Position numbers and translations under genes: made by a program
Notes under the pieces: model-generated
What the model was told of the DNA's origin: nothing
Seen by the model: only the letters and a program-made list of their open reading frames with translations
Databases searched by the model: none
DNA from: UBA3478 sp036782715
GTDB lineage: Bacteria; Bacteroidota; Bacteroidia; Flavobacteriales; Flavobacteriaceae
Length of the DNA stretch: 64,000 nucleotides
Direction of reading: 5' to 3'
NCBI GenBank assembly: GCA_036782715.1
Contig: DAIPYN010000006.1
Location: forward strand, 16,514 to 80,513
Shown: one piece after another, positions 18,516-27,054 of the stretch
How positions within the stretch are numbered: the first letter of the stretch is position 1
How the letters are laid out: each line of letters starts with the position of its first letter

Positions 18516-20306
18516 ATGGCTCACGAGGCAGAACACCATCACAAAGAAACCTTTATCACCAAGTATATTTTTAGTCAAGATCACAAGATGATCGCTAAGC
18601 AATACTTGATTACTGGATTAATTATGGGTTTCATAGGAATCGCAATGTCCCTTTTATTCCGCATGCAATTAGCATGGCCGGGAGAAGCCTCTCCTGTTTT
18701 TAAAGCGCTTCTTGGTAAGTGGGCGCCTGATGGAGTAATGGACGCAGATATTTATCTAGCATTAGTAACGATTCATGGTACCATCATGGTATTCTTCGTA
18801 CTTACTGCAGGTTTAAGTGGTACGTTCTCTAATCTCCTTATTCCATTACAGATTGGTGCACGAGATATGGCATCTGGATTCCTTAATATGTTGTCTTATT
18901 GGTTGTTCTTTATTTCATGTGCAATCATGTTAGGATCCTTGTTTGCTGAGGCTGGTCCTGCGGCTGCAGGGTGGACGGTTTACCCTCCACTTTCGGCGCT
19001 TCCACAAGCTCAACCTGGTTCAGGATTGGGTATGACGATGTGGTTAGTTTCAATGGCTATTTTCATTGCTTCCTCACTTCTAGGATCACTGAATTACATT
19101 GTGACAGTTCTTAACTTAAGAACCAAAGGAATGACCATGACGCGTCTTCCACTTACAATATGGGCATTCTTTGTCACTGCGATCATTGGTGTTGTCTCTT
19201 TCCCGGTATTACTTTCGGCTGCACTAATGTTGCTAATGGACCGTAGTTTTGGAACTTCTTTCTTCCTTTCGGATATTTTTATTCAAGGAGAGGTGCTGCA
19301 CTATCAAGGTGGATCACCAGTACTTTATGAGCACCTTTTCTGGTTCTTAGGGCACCCTGAGGTTTATATTGTATTATTACCAGCCTTGGGTATTACTTCA
19401 GAGGTAATGTCTACAAATGCTCGTAAACCGATTTTCGGATACCGTGCGATGATTGCATCTATTTTGGGTATCGCTTTCCTTTCTACGATTGTATGGGGTC
19501 ACCACATGTTCGTTTCAGGGATGAACCCTTTCCTTGGTTCTGTATTTACCTTTACTACGCTCCTTATTGCTATTCCATCGGCAGTTAAGGCATTCAACTA
19601 TATCACCACGCTTTGGAAAGGTAATCTTCAGTTGAATCCTGGCATGCTGTTTTCAATAGGTTTAGTATCTACCTTCATTACAGGAGGTCTTACTGGAATC
19701 ATATTAGGGGATAGTACTCTTGATATTAATGTTCATGATACTTATTTCGTCGTTGCTCACTTCCACCTAGTAATGGGTATCTCTGCTCTTTATGGTTTAT
19801 TTGCTGGGGTATACCACTGGTTCCCTAAAATGTTCCACGGCCGTATGATGAACAAAAATTTAGGGTATATCCACTTCTGGGTAACTGCTGTTGCTTCTTA
19901 CGGAGTATTCTTCCCGATGCACTTTGTAGGTATGGCAGGGGTTCCAAGGAGGTATTATCAAAACACGGCATTCCCAATGTTTGATGAGTTAACAGACGTT
20001 CAAATTTTAATGACTGTCTTTGCACTTATTGCTGCAGCTGCTCAATTGGTGTTTGTATATAACTTTATCTACAGCATTTTCTATGGTAAGAAAGGTTCAC
20101 AAAACCCATGGAAATCAAATACTTTAGAGTGGACGACTCCATTAGAGCACATTCACGGGAACTGGCCTGGCGCAATTCCTGAAGTTCACCGTTGGTCATA
20201 CGACTACAGTAAGACTTATGATGATGGGTCATACATCATTGAGGGGCAAGATTACGTTCCCCAACACATTCCACTTCAGCCTAATGAAGAAGAATTGAAT
20301 CACTAA
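18516..20306 (+). CDS. coxA: Cytochrome c oxidase subunit I
   Basis: A 596-residue heme-copper oxidase subunit I with about 12 helices. The CuB and heme ligands are visible: HGTIMVFF, GHPEVY (with the His-Tyr cross-link pair), WGHHMFVSGMNP and HDTYFVVAHFHLVMG. The His-Pro-Glu-Val-Tyr motif places it in the A family (aa3 type). It is the last gene of the actA-coxA operon and is followed by a strong terminator. Confidence 0.97.
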   Translation: MAHEAEHHHKETFITKYIFSQDHKMIAKQYLITGLIMGFIGIAMSLLFRMQLAWPGEASPVFKALLGKWAPDGVMDADIYLALVTIHGTIMVFFVLTAGLSGTFSNLLIPLQIGARDMASGFLNMLSYWLFFISCAIMLGSLFAEAGPAAAGWTVYPPLSALPQAQPGSGLGMTMWLVSMAIFIASSLLGSLNYIVTVLNLRTKGMTMTRLPLTIWAFFVTAIIGVVSFPVLLSAALMLLMDRSFGTSFFLSDIFIQGEVLHYQGGSPVLYEHLFWFLGHPEVYIVLLPALGITSEVMSTNARKPIFGYRAMIASILGIAFLSTIVWGHHMFVSGMNPFLGSVFTFTTLLIAIPSAVKAFNYITTLWKGNLQLNPGMLFSIGLVSTFITGGLTGIILGDSTLDINVHDTYFVVAHFHLVMGISALYGLFAGVYHWFPKMFHGRMMNKNLGYIHFWVTAVASYGVFFPMHFVGMAGVPRRYYQNTAFPMFDELTDVQILMTVFALIAAAAQLVFVYNFIYSIFYGKKGSQNPWKSNTLEWTTPLEHIHGNWPGAIPEVHRWSYDYSKTYDDGSYIIEGQDYVPQHIPLQPNEEELNH

Positions 20307-20336
20307 GATTAACTCCGTTTTTATAAAAAGGAAGGA

Positions 20337-20362
20337 AGCCCTGCATCTGCAGGGCTTTTTTT
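20337..20362 (+). terminator. Rho-independent terminator after coxA
   Basis: The stem AGCCCTGCA/TGCAGGGCT is followed by a run of seven T. It closes the respiratory operon 30 bases after the coxA stop. Confidence 0.9.
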
Positions 20363-20397
20363 ATGAGGATTACCTACCTTTAAATAAAGCTTTGAAT

Positions 20398-21423
20398 ATG
20401 AATGAGAACTTAGATGCTACTGGAGCGCATTTCGAAAAAGAAGAGTTTGATATTGAGCGCGCTCTGCGGCCTAAGGGCTTCGATGATTTTGCGGGTCAGG
20501 ATGCGGTTCTCGAGAATCTGAAAATCTTTGTAGAGGCTGCTAACCTTCGAGATGAGGCACTTGATCATACCTTACTTCATGGTCCTCCGGGGCTAGGAAA
20601 GACTACCCTTGCTCATATTTTAGCGAATGAGTTAGAGGTGAATATTAAAATCACCTCGGGTCCCGTTTTAGATAAGCCCGGTGATTTGGCAGGCCTTCTT
20701 ACCAATTTAGAAGAGCGAGATGTGCTATTTATCGATGAGATTCATCGCTTGAGCCCGGTAGTAGAGGAGTATCTATATTCTGCTATGGAAGATTATAAGA
20801 TCGATATTATGATTGAGACAGGGCCAAATGCTCGCTCTGTTCAGATTCATTTAAAGCCATTTACCTTAATTGGAGCTACCACCCGTTCAGGTCTGTTAAC
20901 CGCTCCTATGCGTGCTCGATTTGGTATTCAGTCTCGTCTCTCGTATTACAGCACAGAGTTATTATCTACGATTGCCTTGCGTAGTGCAGAAATTTTACGT
21001 GTTCCTATGGATGAAAGCGCAGCTATTGAGATTGCGGGAAGAAGTAGGGGTACTCCAAGAATTTGTAATGCCTTACTGCGTCGTGTTCGCGATTTTGCAC
21101 AGATTAAGGGAAATGGGACGATCGATTTAGAGATTGCTCGATTTGGGTTAAAAGCACTCAATGTGGATGCTCATGGTCTAGATGAAATGGATAATAAAAT
21201 TTTATCTACACTTATCGATAAGTTTGGTGGAGGCCCTGTTGGCATCAATACGCTAGCTACTGCAGTATCCGAAAATCCTGAAACGCTAGAAGAAGTGTAT
21301 GAGCCCTTCTTGATTCAGGAAGGCTTTTTAGTTAGAACTCCGAGAGGGCGAGAGGCGACACCTTTAGCGTATGCACATTTAGGAAGAACCAAATCTTCAA
21401 GCCAGAAAGGACTGTTTGAATAA
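20398..21423 (+). CDS. ruvB: Holliday junction branch migration helicase RuvB
   Basis: RuvB is the AAA+ motor that drives branch migration with RuvA. The 341-residue protein has Walker A GPPGLGKTT, Walker B LFIDEIHR, sensor 1 GATTRSG and the C-terminal winged helix (RTPRGREATPLAYAHLG). The in-frame TTG at 20392 is possible, but the ATG at 20398 is the likelier start. ruvA lies 5 kb downstream rather than next to it. queG starts 5 bases later. Confidence 0.97.
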   Translation: MNENLDATGAHFEKEEFDIERALRPKGFDDFAGQDAVLENLKIFVEAANLRDEALDHTLLHGPPGLGKTTLAHILANELEVNIKITSGPVLDKPGDLAGLLTNLEERDVLFIDEIHRLSPVVEEYLYSAMEDYKIDIMIETGPNARSVQIHLKPFTLIGATTRSGLLTAPMRARFGIQSRLSYYSTELLSTIALRSAEILRVPMDESAAIEIAGRSRGTPRICNALLRRVRDFAQIKGNGTIDLEIARFGLKALNVDAHGLDEMDNKILSTLIDKFGGGPVGINTLATAVSENPETLEEVYEPFLIQEGFLVRTPRGREATPLAYAHLGRTKSSSQKGLFE

Positions 21424-21428
21424 AAAAG

Positions 21429-22370
21429 ATGCAGAAGGATGAGAAACTACATAGACGTTCTGTTTTTCTAAAGGAGGTGGCTCAGCGTCACGGATTTTTA
21501 TCTTCTGGTATTGCAAAGGCGGAGTTTCTTGAAGAAGATGCTCCTCGATTAGAATCTTGGTTAAACAACGGTTATCATGGTCAGATGACCTATATGGAAC
21601 GCAATTTTGATTTGCGATTGGATCCTACCAAGCTTGTTCCCGGAGCCAAATCGGTAATTTCGCTATTATTTAATTATTATCCGTCAGAAACAGTCGCTTT
21701 CAAGCAAGATCAGTTTAAGATTTCTAAGTATGCCTACGGTAAAGACTATCATGAGGTAATTAAAAAGAAGTTGCGGGCCCTATTTTATGATTTACAGCAA
21801 GAATTCGGTGCGATTGAAGGACGTGTTTTTGTTGATTCTGCTCCAATATTAGAAAAGTCTTGGGCGCAAAAATCTGGTCTTGGATGGGTGGCTAAAAATG
21901 CCAATCTAATCAGTAAGCAAAAGGGCTCTTTTTTTTTCTTGGCTGAAATCATTCTCGATTTAGAGTTTGAATATGACCATCCGGTAACCACAGATCACTG
22001 CGGAAGTTGTACGGCCTGCATAGATGCGTGCCCTACGCAGGCTATTGTCGCTCCAAATGTAGTTGATGGGTCTAGGTGTATTTCATACTTCACAATAGAG
22101 TTGAAAGAAGCTATTCCGACCAGTTTTAAAGGTCTTTTCGATGATTGGGCATTTGGTTGTGATACTTGTCAAGATGTTTGCCCATGGAATCGTTTTTCGA
22201 AAAGCCATAGTGAGCCGTTATTTGATCCTCAATCTGAACTATTGACCTTAAGTGCTAACGACTGGATCGAAATGACCGAAGAAACCTTTTCAAGGGTGTT
22301 TAAAAAATCTGCGGTGAAACGTACCAAGTATGCAGGTTTAAAAAGAAACATCGACTTTTTGAAAAAGTAG
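21429..22370 (+). CDS. queG: Epoxyqueuosine reductase QueG
   Basis: QueG is the cobalamin-dependent iron-sulfur enzyme that reduces epoxyqueuosine to queuosine in tRNA. The 313-residue protein has the catalytic N-terminal domain (VFVDSAPILEKSWAQKSGLGW) and two 4Fe-4S motifs: CGSCTACIDACP (Cys 191, 194, 197, 201) and CDTCQDVCPWN (Cys 244, 247, 251). It is shorter than the E. coli enzyme because it lacks the C-terminal HEAT repeats. It follows ruvB by 5 bases and is probably co-transcribed. Confidence 0.96.
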   Translation: MQKDEKLHRRSVFLKEVAQRHGFLSSGIAKAEFLEEDAPRLESWLNNGYHGQMTYMERNFDLRLDPTKLVPGAKSVISLLFNYYPSETVAFKQDQFKISKYAYGKDYHEVIKKKLRALFYDLQQEFGAIEGRVFVDSAPILEKSWAQKSGLGWVAKNANLISKQKGSFFFLAEIILDLEFEYDHPVTTDHCGSCTACIDACPTQAIVAPNVVDGSRCISYFTIELKEAIPTSFKGLFDDWAFGCDTCQDVCPWNRFSKSHSEPLFDPQSELLTLSANDWIEMTEETFSRVFKKSAVKRTKYAGLKRNIDFLKK

Positions 22371-22397
22371 CTATATTCATGGACTAAATATGCAACC

Positions 22398-24116
22398 ATG
22401 AATCAATTAAGCACTCTTGATATTGGAGTTATTGTAGTCTACCTCATAGGTATCGTTATCTATGGAATTTCTAAATCGAAAAGAGAAAGTTCAGAGGACT
22501 ATTTCTTAGGGGGAAGAACAATGACTTGGCCAATTGTCGGAATTGCTCTTTTCTCTGCAAATATCTCCAGCTCTACTTTAGTGGGTTTAGCCTCTGATGG
22601 TTTTCAGACCAATATTAACGTTTACAATTATGAGTGGTATGCCGTAATTGTCTTGATCATATTTTCGGTTTTCTTCTTGCCTTTTTACTTAAAATCAGGG
22701 GTGTATACCATGCCTGAATTTTTAGAGCGTCGTTTTGATAAGCGTTCTAGATATTACTTTTCATTAATTACAGTCATTGGTAACGTTATGGTGGATACCG
22801 CTGCTGCATTATATGTGGGTTCGATCGTTTTGAAATTACTTTTTCCCGAGTACAGCTCAACAACGATTATTATTCTCTTAGCAATCGCAGCTGCAGCTTA
22901 CACCATTCCTGGAGGGCTTAACTCTGTAATTCAAACCGAAGTAATTCAGGCGATCCTTCTAATTATAGGGTCTTGTTTAATCACCTATTTTGCCTTTGAC
23001 CAATTAGGCGGGGGTTGGTCAGCTATGATGGATGGCCTTGACGGAATGCTATCTTCGGGGCAAATAGATTTTGGAGACCGGGCCGCTAACGGAGCCTATA
23101 TACCCAAGACCGCTCAGGAAGTGTTTAGCGTTGTTCGTCCGGCGAATGATGAATTTATGCCCTGGTGGGGATTAATTTCGGGTGTGGCTCTATTAGGATT
23201 TTATTTCTGGGCAAATAACCAGTTTATGGTTCAGCGAGTTCTTGGAGCTAAAGATTTACATCACGGTCGTATGGGAGCGCTCTTTGCAGGGTTTCTTAAA
23301 CTACCTGTGATTTTCATTATGATTGTTCCTGGTGTTTTAGCCTTATTACTTTTTAATGATTTAGATATTAGTGGACTTAATTATCCGTTAGCTAGTGGAG
23401 AGATGTGTGCTTCACTGACTGATTGTCCGAACCTTACTTACCCAGTATTACTATTCCAGCTATTACCAACAGGAGTTCTAGGTTTAGTGGTAGCAGGATT
23501 ATTGGCTGCAATGATGTCTTCAGTGTCAGCTACTTTTAATTCGGCTTCAACGCTAATTACCATGGACTTTGTAAAGCAATTCAAGCCTGGGTTAGATGGT
23601 AAGCAACTAGTAAGAGTAGGCCAGATCACAACATTAGTTTTAGTGGTGTTAGCCTCTATGTGGGTGCCTTTTATTGAAAAGGTAAGCGATTCCCTATGGG
23701 GTTATCTTCAACTGGTGATTGCATTTACTTCACCACCTGTAGTGGCAACGTTTATTTTAGGTCTTTTCTGGAAAAAATCAAACGCAAACGGCGCATTCTC
23801 AAGTCTCATGGTCGGAGGTGCCTTTGCTGTATTTATGATTCTTTCAGCTTCGTTTGATTGGTCTCCATATATCAATGATCTACACTTTCTAGCGAAAGCT
23901 AATTTATTATTTGTGATTGCTGTAGTGGTTAACGTTGTTGTCAGTCTAACTTTTGGTAAGGTAGATGAACAAAAAGTTGCTGAGTATACCTACAAACGAT
24001 CGTTCTATAACGAAGAAACGGAGCAACTGAAAGGACTTCCTTGGTACAAAAACTATCGTACGCTATCGGTTATCTTACTCATAATCACCGCGATTTTTGT
24101 CGGAATGTTCTGGTAG
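22398..24116 (+). CDS. Sodium:solute symporter (SSS family, SGLT-like)
   Basis: A 572-residue membrane protein with about 13-14 helices. The family pattern is clear: DYFLGGRTMTWPIVGIALFSANISSSTLVGLASDG near the N-terminus, YTIPGGLNSVIQTEVIQAILL, and AAMMSSVSATFNSASTLITMD with the Ser/Thr residues of the second sodium site. It resembles the sugar (SGLT) branch of the family, so a sugar or related substrate with sodium is likely, but the substrate cannot be read from sequence. It starts 27 bases after queG. Confidence 0.88.
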   Translation: MNQLSTLDIGVIVVYLIGIVIYGISKSKRESSEDYFLGGRTMTWPIVGIALFSANISSSTLVGLASDGFQTNINVYNYEWYAVIVLIIFSVFFLPFYLKSGVYTMPEFLERRFDKRSRYYFSLITVIGNVMVDTAAALYVGSIVLKLLFPEYSSTTIIILLAIAAAAYTIPGGLNSVIQTEVIQAILLIIGSCLITYFAFDQLGGGWSAMMDGLDGMLSSGQIDFGDRAANGAYIPKTAQEVFSVVRPANDEFMPWWGLISGVALLGFYFWANNQFMVQRVLGAKDLHHGRMGALFAGFLKLPVIFIMIVPGVLALLLFNDLDISGLNYPLASGEMCASLTDCPNLTYPVLLFQLLPTGVLGLVVAGLLAAMMSSVSATFNSASTLITMDFVKQFKPGLDGKQLVRVGQITTLVLVVLASMWVPFIEKVSDSLWGYLQLVIAFTSPPVVATFILGLFWKKSNANGAFSSLMVGGAFAVFMILSASFDWSPYINDLHFLAKANLLFVIAVVVNVVVSLTFGKVDEQKVAEYTYKRSFYNEETEQLKGLPWYKNYRTLSVILLIITAIFVGMFW

Positions 24117-24159
24117 AGAACAATTCTGTTTTGACGACATTCCCAGTGAGGGAATCACG

Positions 24160-24167
24160 TATCTTTG
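24160..24167 (+). promoter_or_regulatory. -7 element of maeB
   Basis: TATCTTTG matches TAnnTTTG and lies 18 bases before the maeB ATG. An upstream TTTTG is present at 24129-24133 but is farther away than usual. Confidence 0.45.
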
Positions 24168-24185
24168 ATATACAATTAGACTGAA

Positions 24186-26459
24186 ATGAGAAACTCAAGA
24201 CAGCGAAGAGAGTCGCTAGTATATCACGCAAAACCACAGCCGGGTAAGATTAAGATTGTTCCGACTAAACCTTACCAAACACAGAGAGATTTAGCGATTG
24301 CTTACTCTCCAGGAGTTGCTGAGCCTTGTTTAGAAATTGCAGAAACTCCAACAGATGCGTACAAGTATACCTCTAAGGGAAATATTGTCGCGGTTATTTC
24401 AAATGGTACTGCCGTACTCGGCTTAGGTGATATAGGTCCATTGGCTTCAAAGCCTGTGATGGAGGGTAAATGCGTACTCTTTAAAATTTTTGCAGATATC
24501 GATGGTATGGATATCGAGGTTGATACTAAGGATGTTGATGAGTTTGTAGAGACAGTCAAGCGTATTGCTCCAACTTTTGGAGGAATCAATCTTGAAGATA
24601 TTAAAGCGCCAGAGGCCTTTGAGATCGAACGCAGGTTGAAAGAGGAATTAGATATACCAGTCATGCACGATGATCAGCATGGTACTGCGATTATTTCAGC
24701 TGCCGCATTAATCAATGCGCTTGAATTGGCTGAAAAGAATATCGAGGATGTTCGAATTGTGGTAAGTGGGGCAGGTGCAGCTGCAGTTTCTTGTACTAAA
24801 CTATACAAAGCCTTCGGAGCTTCTGCAGAGAACATTATCATGCTCGATAGTAAAGGGGTGATTCGTAAGGATCGCGAAAACTTAAGCCCTTCAAAAGAGG
24901 AGTTTGCAACTGCTATTGATGTTCACACCCTTGAAGATGCGATGGTAAATGCAGACGTTTTTATCGGTCTGTCGATTGCCGATATTGTCACTCCAGAGAT
25001 GCTTCAATCGATGGCAGCCAACCCTATTGTATTTGCTATGGCGAATCCAAATCCAGAGATTAATTATGATTTGGCCATTCGCACTCGTGAGGATATTATT
25101 ATGGCTACCGGTCGTTCAGATCATCCTAATCAAGTAAATAATGTCTTAGGATTCCCTTTCATTTTCAGGGGAGCATTAGATGTTCGCGCTACTAAGATTA
25201 ATGAAGAAATGAAGATGGCGGCGGTTCGCGCTTTAGCTGATTTGGCAAAAGAACCGGTACCAGAGCAGGTTAATATTACCTATGATATTACTCGTTTGGC
25301 TTTCGGTAGAGAGTATATCATTCCAAAACCTTTTGACCCTAGACTTATTTCTAAAATCCCGGTGGAGGTGGCTAAGGCAGCTATCGCTTCGGGGGTTGCT
25401 CAAATTGAAATTACCGATTGGGAGAAATATGAGGAGGAACTTATGGCGCGCTCGGGTAATGACAATAAATTTATTCGATCACTTCATGATAAGGCTAAAT
25501 TGAATCCTAAGCGTGTGGTTTTTGCCGAAGCAGATCAGATTGATGTGCTAAAAGCTGCTCAGTTTGTTTCTGATGAAGGTATGGCTTATCCTATTCTTCT
25601 TGGAGATAAAGAGGTAATTGAGAGCCTTAAAGAGGAATTAGAGTTTGATACTGAGGTTCCCATTATTGATCCATCTGATGATGATCAACAAGCTCGCCGG
25701 GACGAATTCGCCAAGCTCTTATGGAGTCGAGGGGAGCGCGATGGGGTTCAGAGATACAGTGCAGGTGTTCGAATGATGCATAGAAACTATTTCGGTCCTA
25801 TGATGGTTCTTTCGGGAGAAGCAGATGCAATGATATCGGGGTATTCTCGCTCATTCCCTAAAGTGTTGCTTCCAGTATTAGAAACGGTGGGTAGAGGCCC
25901 TGGAATCAAGAGAGCGGCCACGATGAATATCATGATGACTCCGCGTGGACCACTATTCTTAGCGGATACCGCAATAAATGTTAATCCTACAGCCGAAGAG
26001 TTAGCTGAGATCGCAGTGATGACGGCAAGAGAGGTTCGTTCTTTCGGATACGAACCTGCAATGGCAATGCTATCTTATTCGAACTACGGTTCTTCAAGTA
26101 AGCCCGAAGCCAGAAAGGTAAAGAACGCGGTCAAAATCTTACATAGAGATCATCCAGATTTGATTGTTGATGGAGAGATTCAGGCAGATTTTGCACTAAA
26201 TCTTGAGATGGGTTCCCAAACCTTCCCATTTTCAAAGCTGTCTAATCGAAAAGTCAATACCTTAATATTTCCTAACCTTGATTCTGCCAATATCACCTAC
26301 AAGCTGATGAAAGAGCTGCACGGGGTAAAATCAATTGGTCCTGTCATGTTAGGTTTAGACAAACCAATTCATATCCTACAGTTAGGGGCTAGTGTTGAGG
26401 AAATCATCAATATGACCTCTATTGCAGTAACCGACGTACAGCGCGCAACAAAAAAATAG
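24186..26459 (+). CDS. maeB: NADP-dependent malic enzyme (malic enzyme + PTA-like domain)
   Basis: This enzyme decarboxylates malate to pyruvate with reduction of NADP. The 757-residue protein has the N-terminal malic domain (AIAYSPGVAEPCLEIA, MHDDQHGTAIISAAAL), the Rossmann domain (VVSGAGAAAVSC) and, from about residue 430, a phosphotransacetylase-like domain (MISGYSRSFPKVLLPVLETVG) that is regulatory in MaeB. Length and order match the hybrid class. It is followed 6 bases later by ruvA, a common Bacteroidota order (maeB-ruvA-sprA). Confidence 0.95.
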   Translation: MRNSRQRRESLVYHAKPQPGKIKIVPTKPYQTQRDLAIAYSPGVAEPCLEIAETPTDAYKYTSKGNIVAVISNGTAVLGLGDIGPLASKPVMEGKCVLFKIFADIDGMDIEVDTKDVDEFVETVKRIAPTFGGINLEDIKAPEAFEIERRLKEELDIPVMHDDQHGTAIISAAALINALELAEKNIEDVRIVVSGAGAAAVSCTKLYKAFGASAENIIMLDSKGVIRKDRENLSPSKEEFATAIDVHTLEDAMVNADVFIGLSIADIVTPEMLQSMAANPIVFAMANPNPEINYDLAIRTREDIIMATGRSDHPNQVNNVLGFPFIFRGALDVRATKINEEMKMAAVRALADLAKEPVPEQVNITYDITRLAFGREYIIPKPFDPRLISKIPVEVAKAAIASGVAQIEITDWEKYEEELMARSGNDNKFIRSLHDKAKLNPKRVVFAEADQIDVLKAAQFVSDEGMAYPILLGDKEVIESLKEELEFDTEVPIIDPSDDDQQARRDEFAKLLWSRGERDGVQRYSAGVRMMHRNYFGPMMVLSGEADAMISGYSRSFPKVLLPVLETVGRGPGIKRAATMNIMMTPRGPLFLADTAINVNPTAEELAEIAVMTAREVRSFGYEPAMAMLSYSNYGSSSKPEARKVKNAVKILHRDHPDLIVDGEIQADFALNLEMGSQTFPFSKLSNRKVNTLIFPNLDSANITYKLMKELHGVKSIGPVMLGLDKPIHILQLGASVEEIINMTSIAVTDVQRATKK

Positions 26460-26465
26460 ACGATT

Positions 26466-27053
26466 ATGATTAGCCACCTCAGAGGTCGAATGATAGAAAA
26501 AACTCCCACTCATGTGATTCTTGAGTGTAATGGGGTAGGTTATCATCTCGAGGTATCGCTTCATACCTTTTCTGGGTTGAGTTCAGAAGAGGAGCAACTT
26601 CTGTACACCCATCTCCAAATCAAGGAGGATAGCCATACGCTTTTCGGATTTTTATCTGAATTTGAGCGCGCAGTATTTCGATTGCTCATTTCGGTAAGTG
26701 GAGTTGGGGCGGCAACGGCCAGAACAATGCTTTCGTCGTTAAGCCCTTCTGACGTAGTTGGAGCAATTGCATCTGAGCAAGTAGCCGTTGTGCAGTCGGT
26801 TAAAGGAATCGGGGCAAAAACGGCTCAACGAATGATCTTAGAATTAAAAGATAAAGTCTTAGCATTAGAGGGAGCCGAAGATGTGGTAGCGAACACAACG
26901 CTCAAAGGGCAAAATGGAGAAGAAGCAATAGCTGCTTTAGAGGTGCTTGGCTTCACTCGAAAATCAGTTCAGAAAATTGTAGATAAGCTATTGACTGCAG
27001 ACTCGCAGATGAGTGTCGAAGATCTTATCAAGAATACGCTAAACGCAATTTAA
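26466..27053 (+). CDS. ruvA: Holliday junction branch migration protein RuvA
   Basis: RuvA binds the four-way junction and loads RuvB. The 195-residue protein has the N-terminal OB-fold (MISHLRGRMIEKTPTHVILE), two helix-hairpin-helix motifs (ISVSGVGAATARTML and VKGIGAKTAQRMILEL), and the C-terminal domain III (EAIAALEVLGFTRKSVQKIV) that contacts RuvB. It lies between maeB and sprA, with one base before the sprA start codon. Confidence 0.97.
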   Translation: MISHLRGRMIEKTPTHVILECNGVGYHLEVSLHTFSGLSSEEEQLLYTHLQIKEDSHTLFGFLSEFERAVFRLLISVSGVGAATARTMLSSLSPSDVVGAIASEQVAVVQSVKGIGAKTAQRMILELKDKVLALEGAEDVVANTTLKGQNGEEAIAALEVLGFTRKSVQKIVDKLLTADSQMSVEDLIKNTLNAI

Positions 27054-27054
27054 A

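Noticed and set aside
24302..24664. 120-residue minus-strand frame inside maeB
   Set aside because: It lies wholly inside a well-supported gene on the other strand and has no family features.
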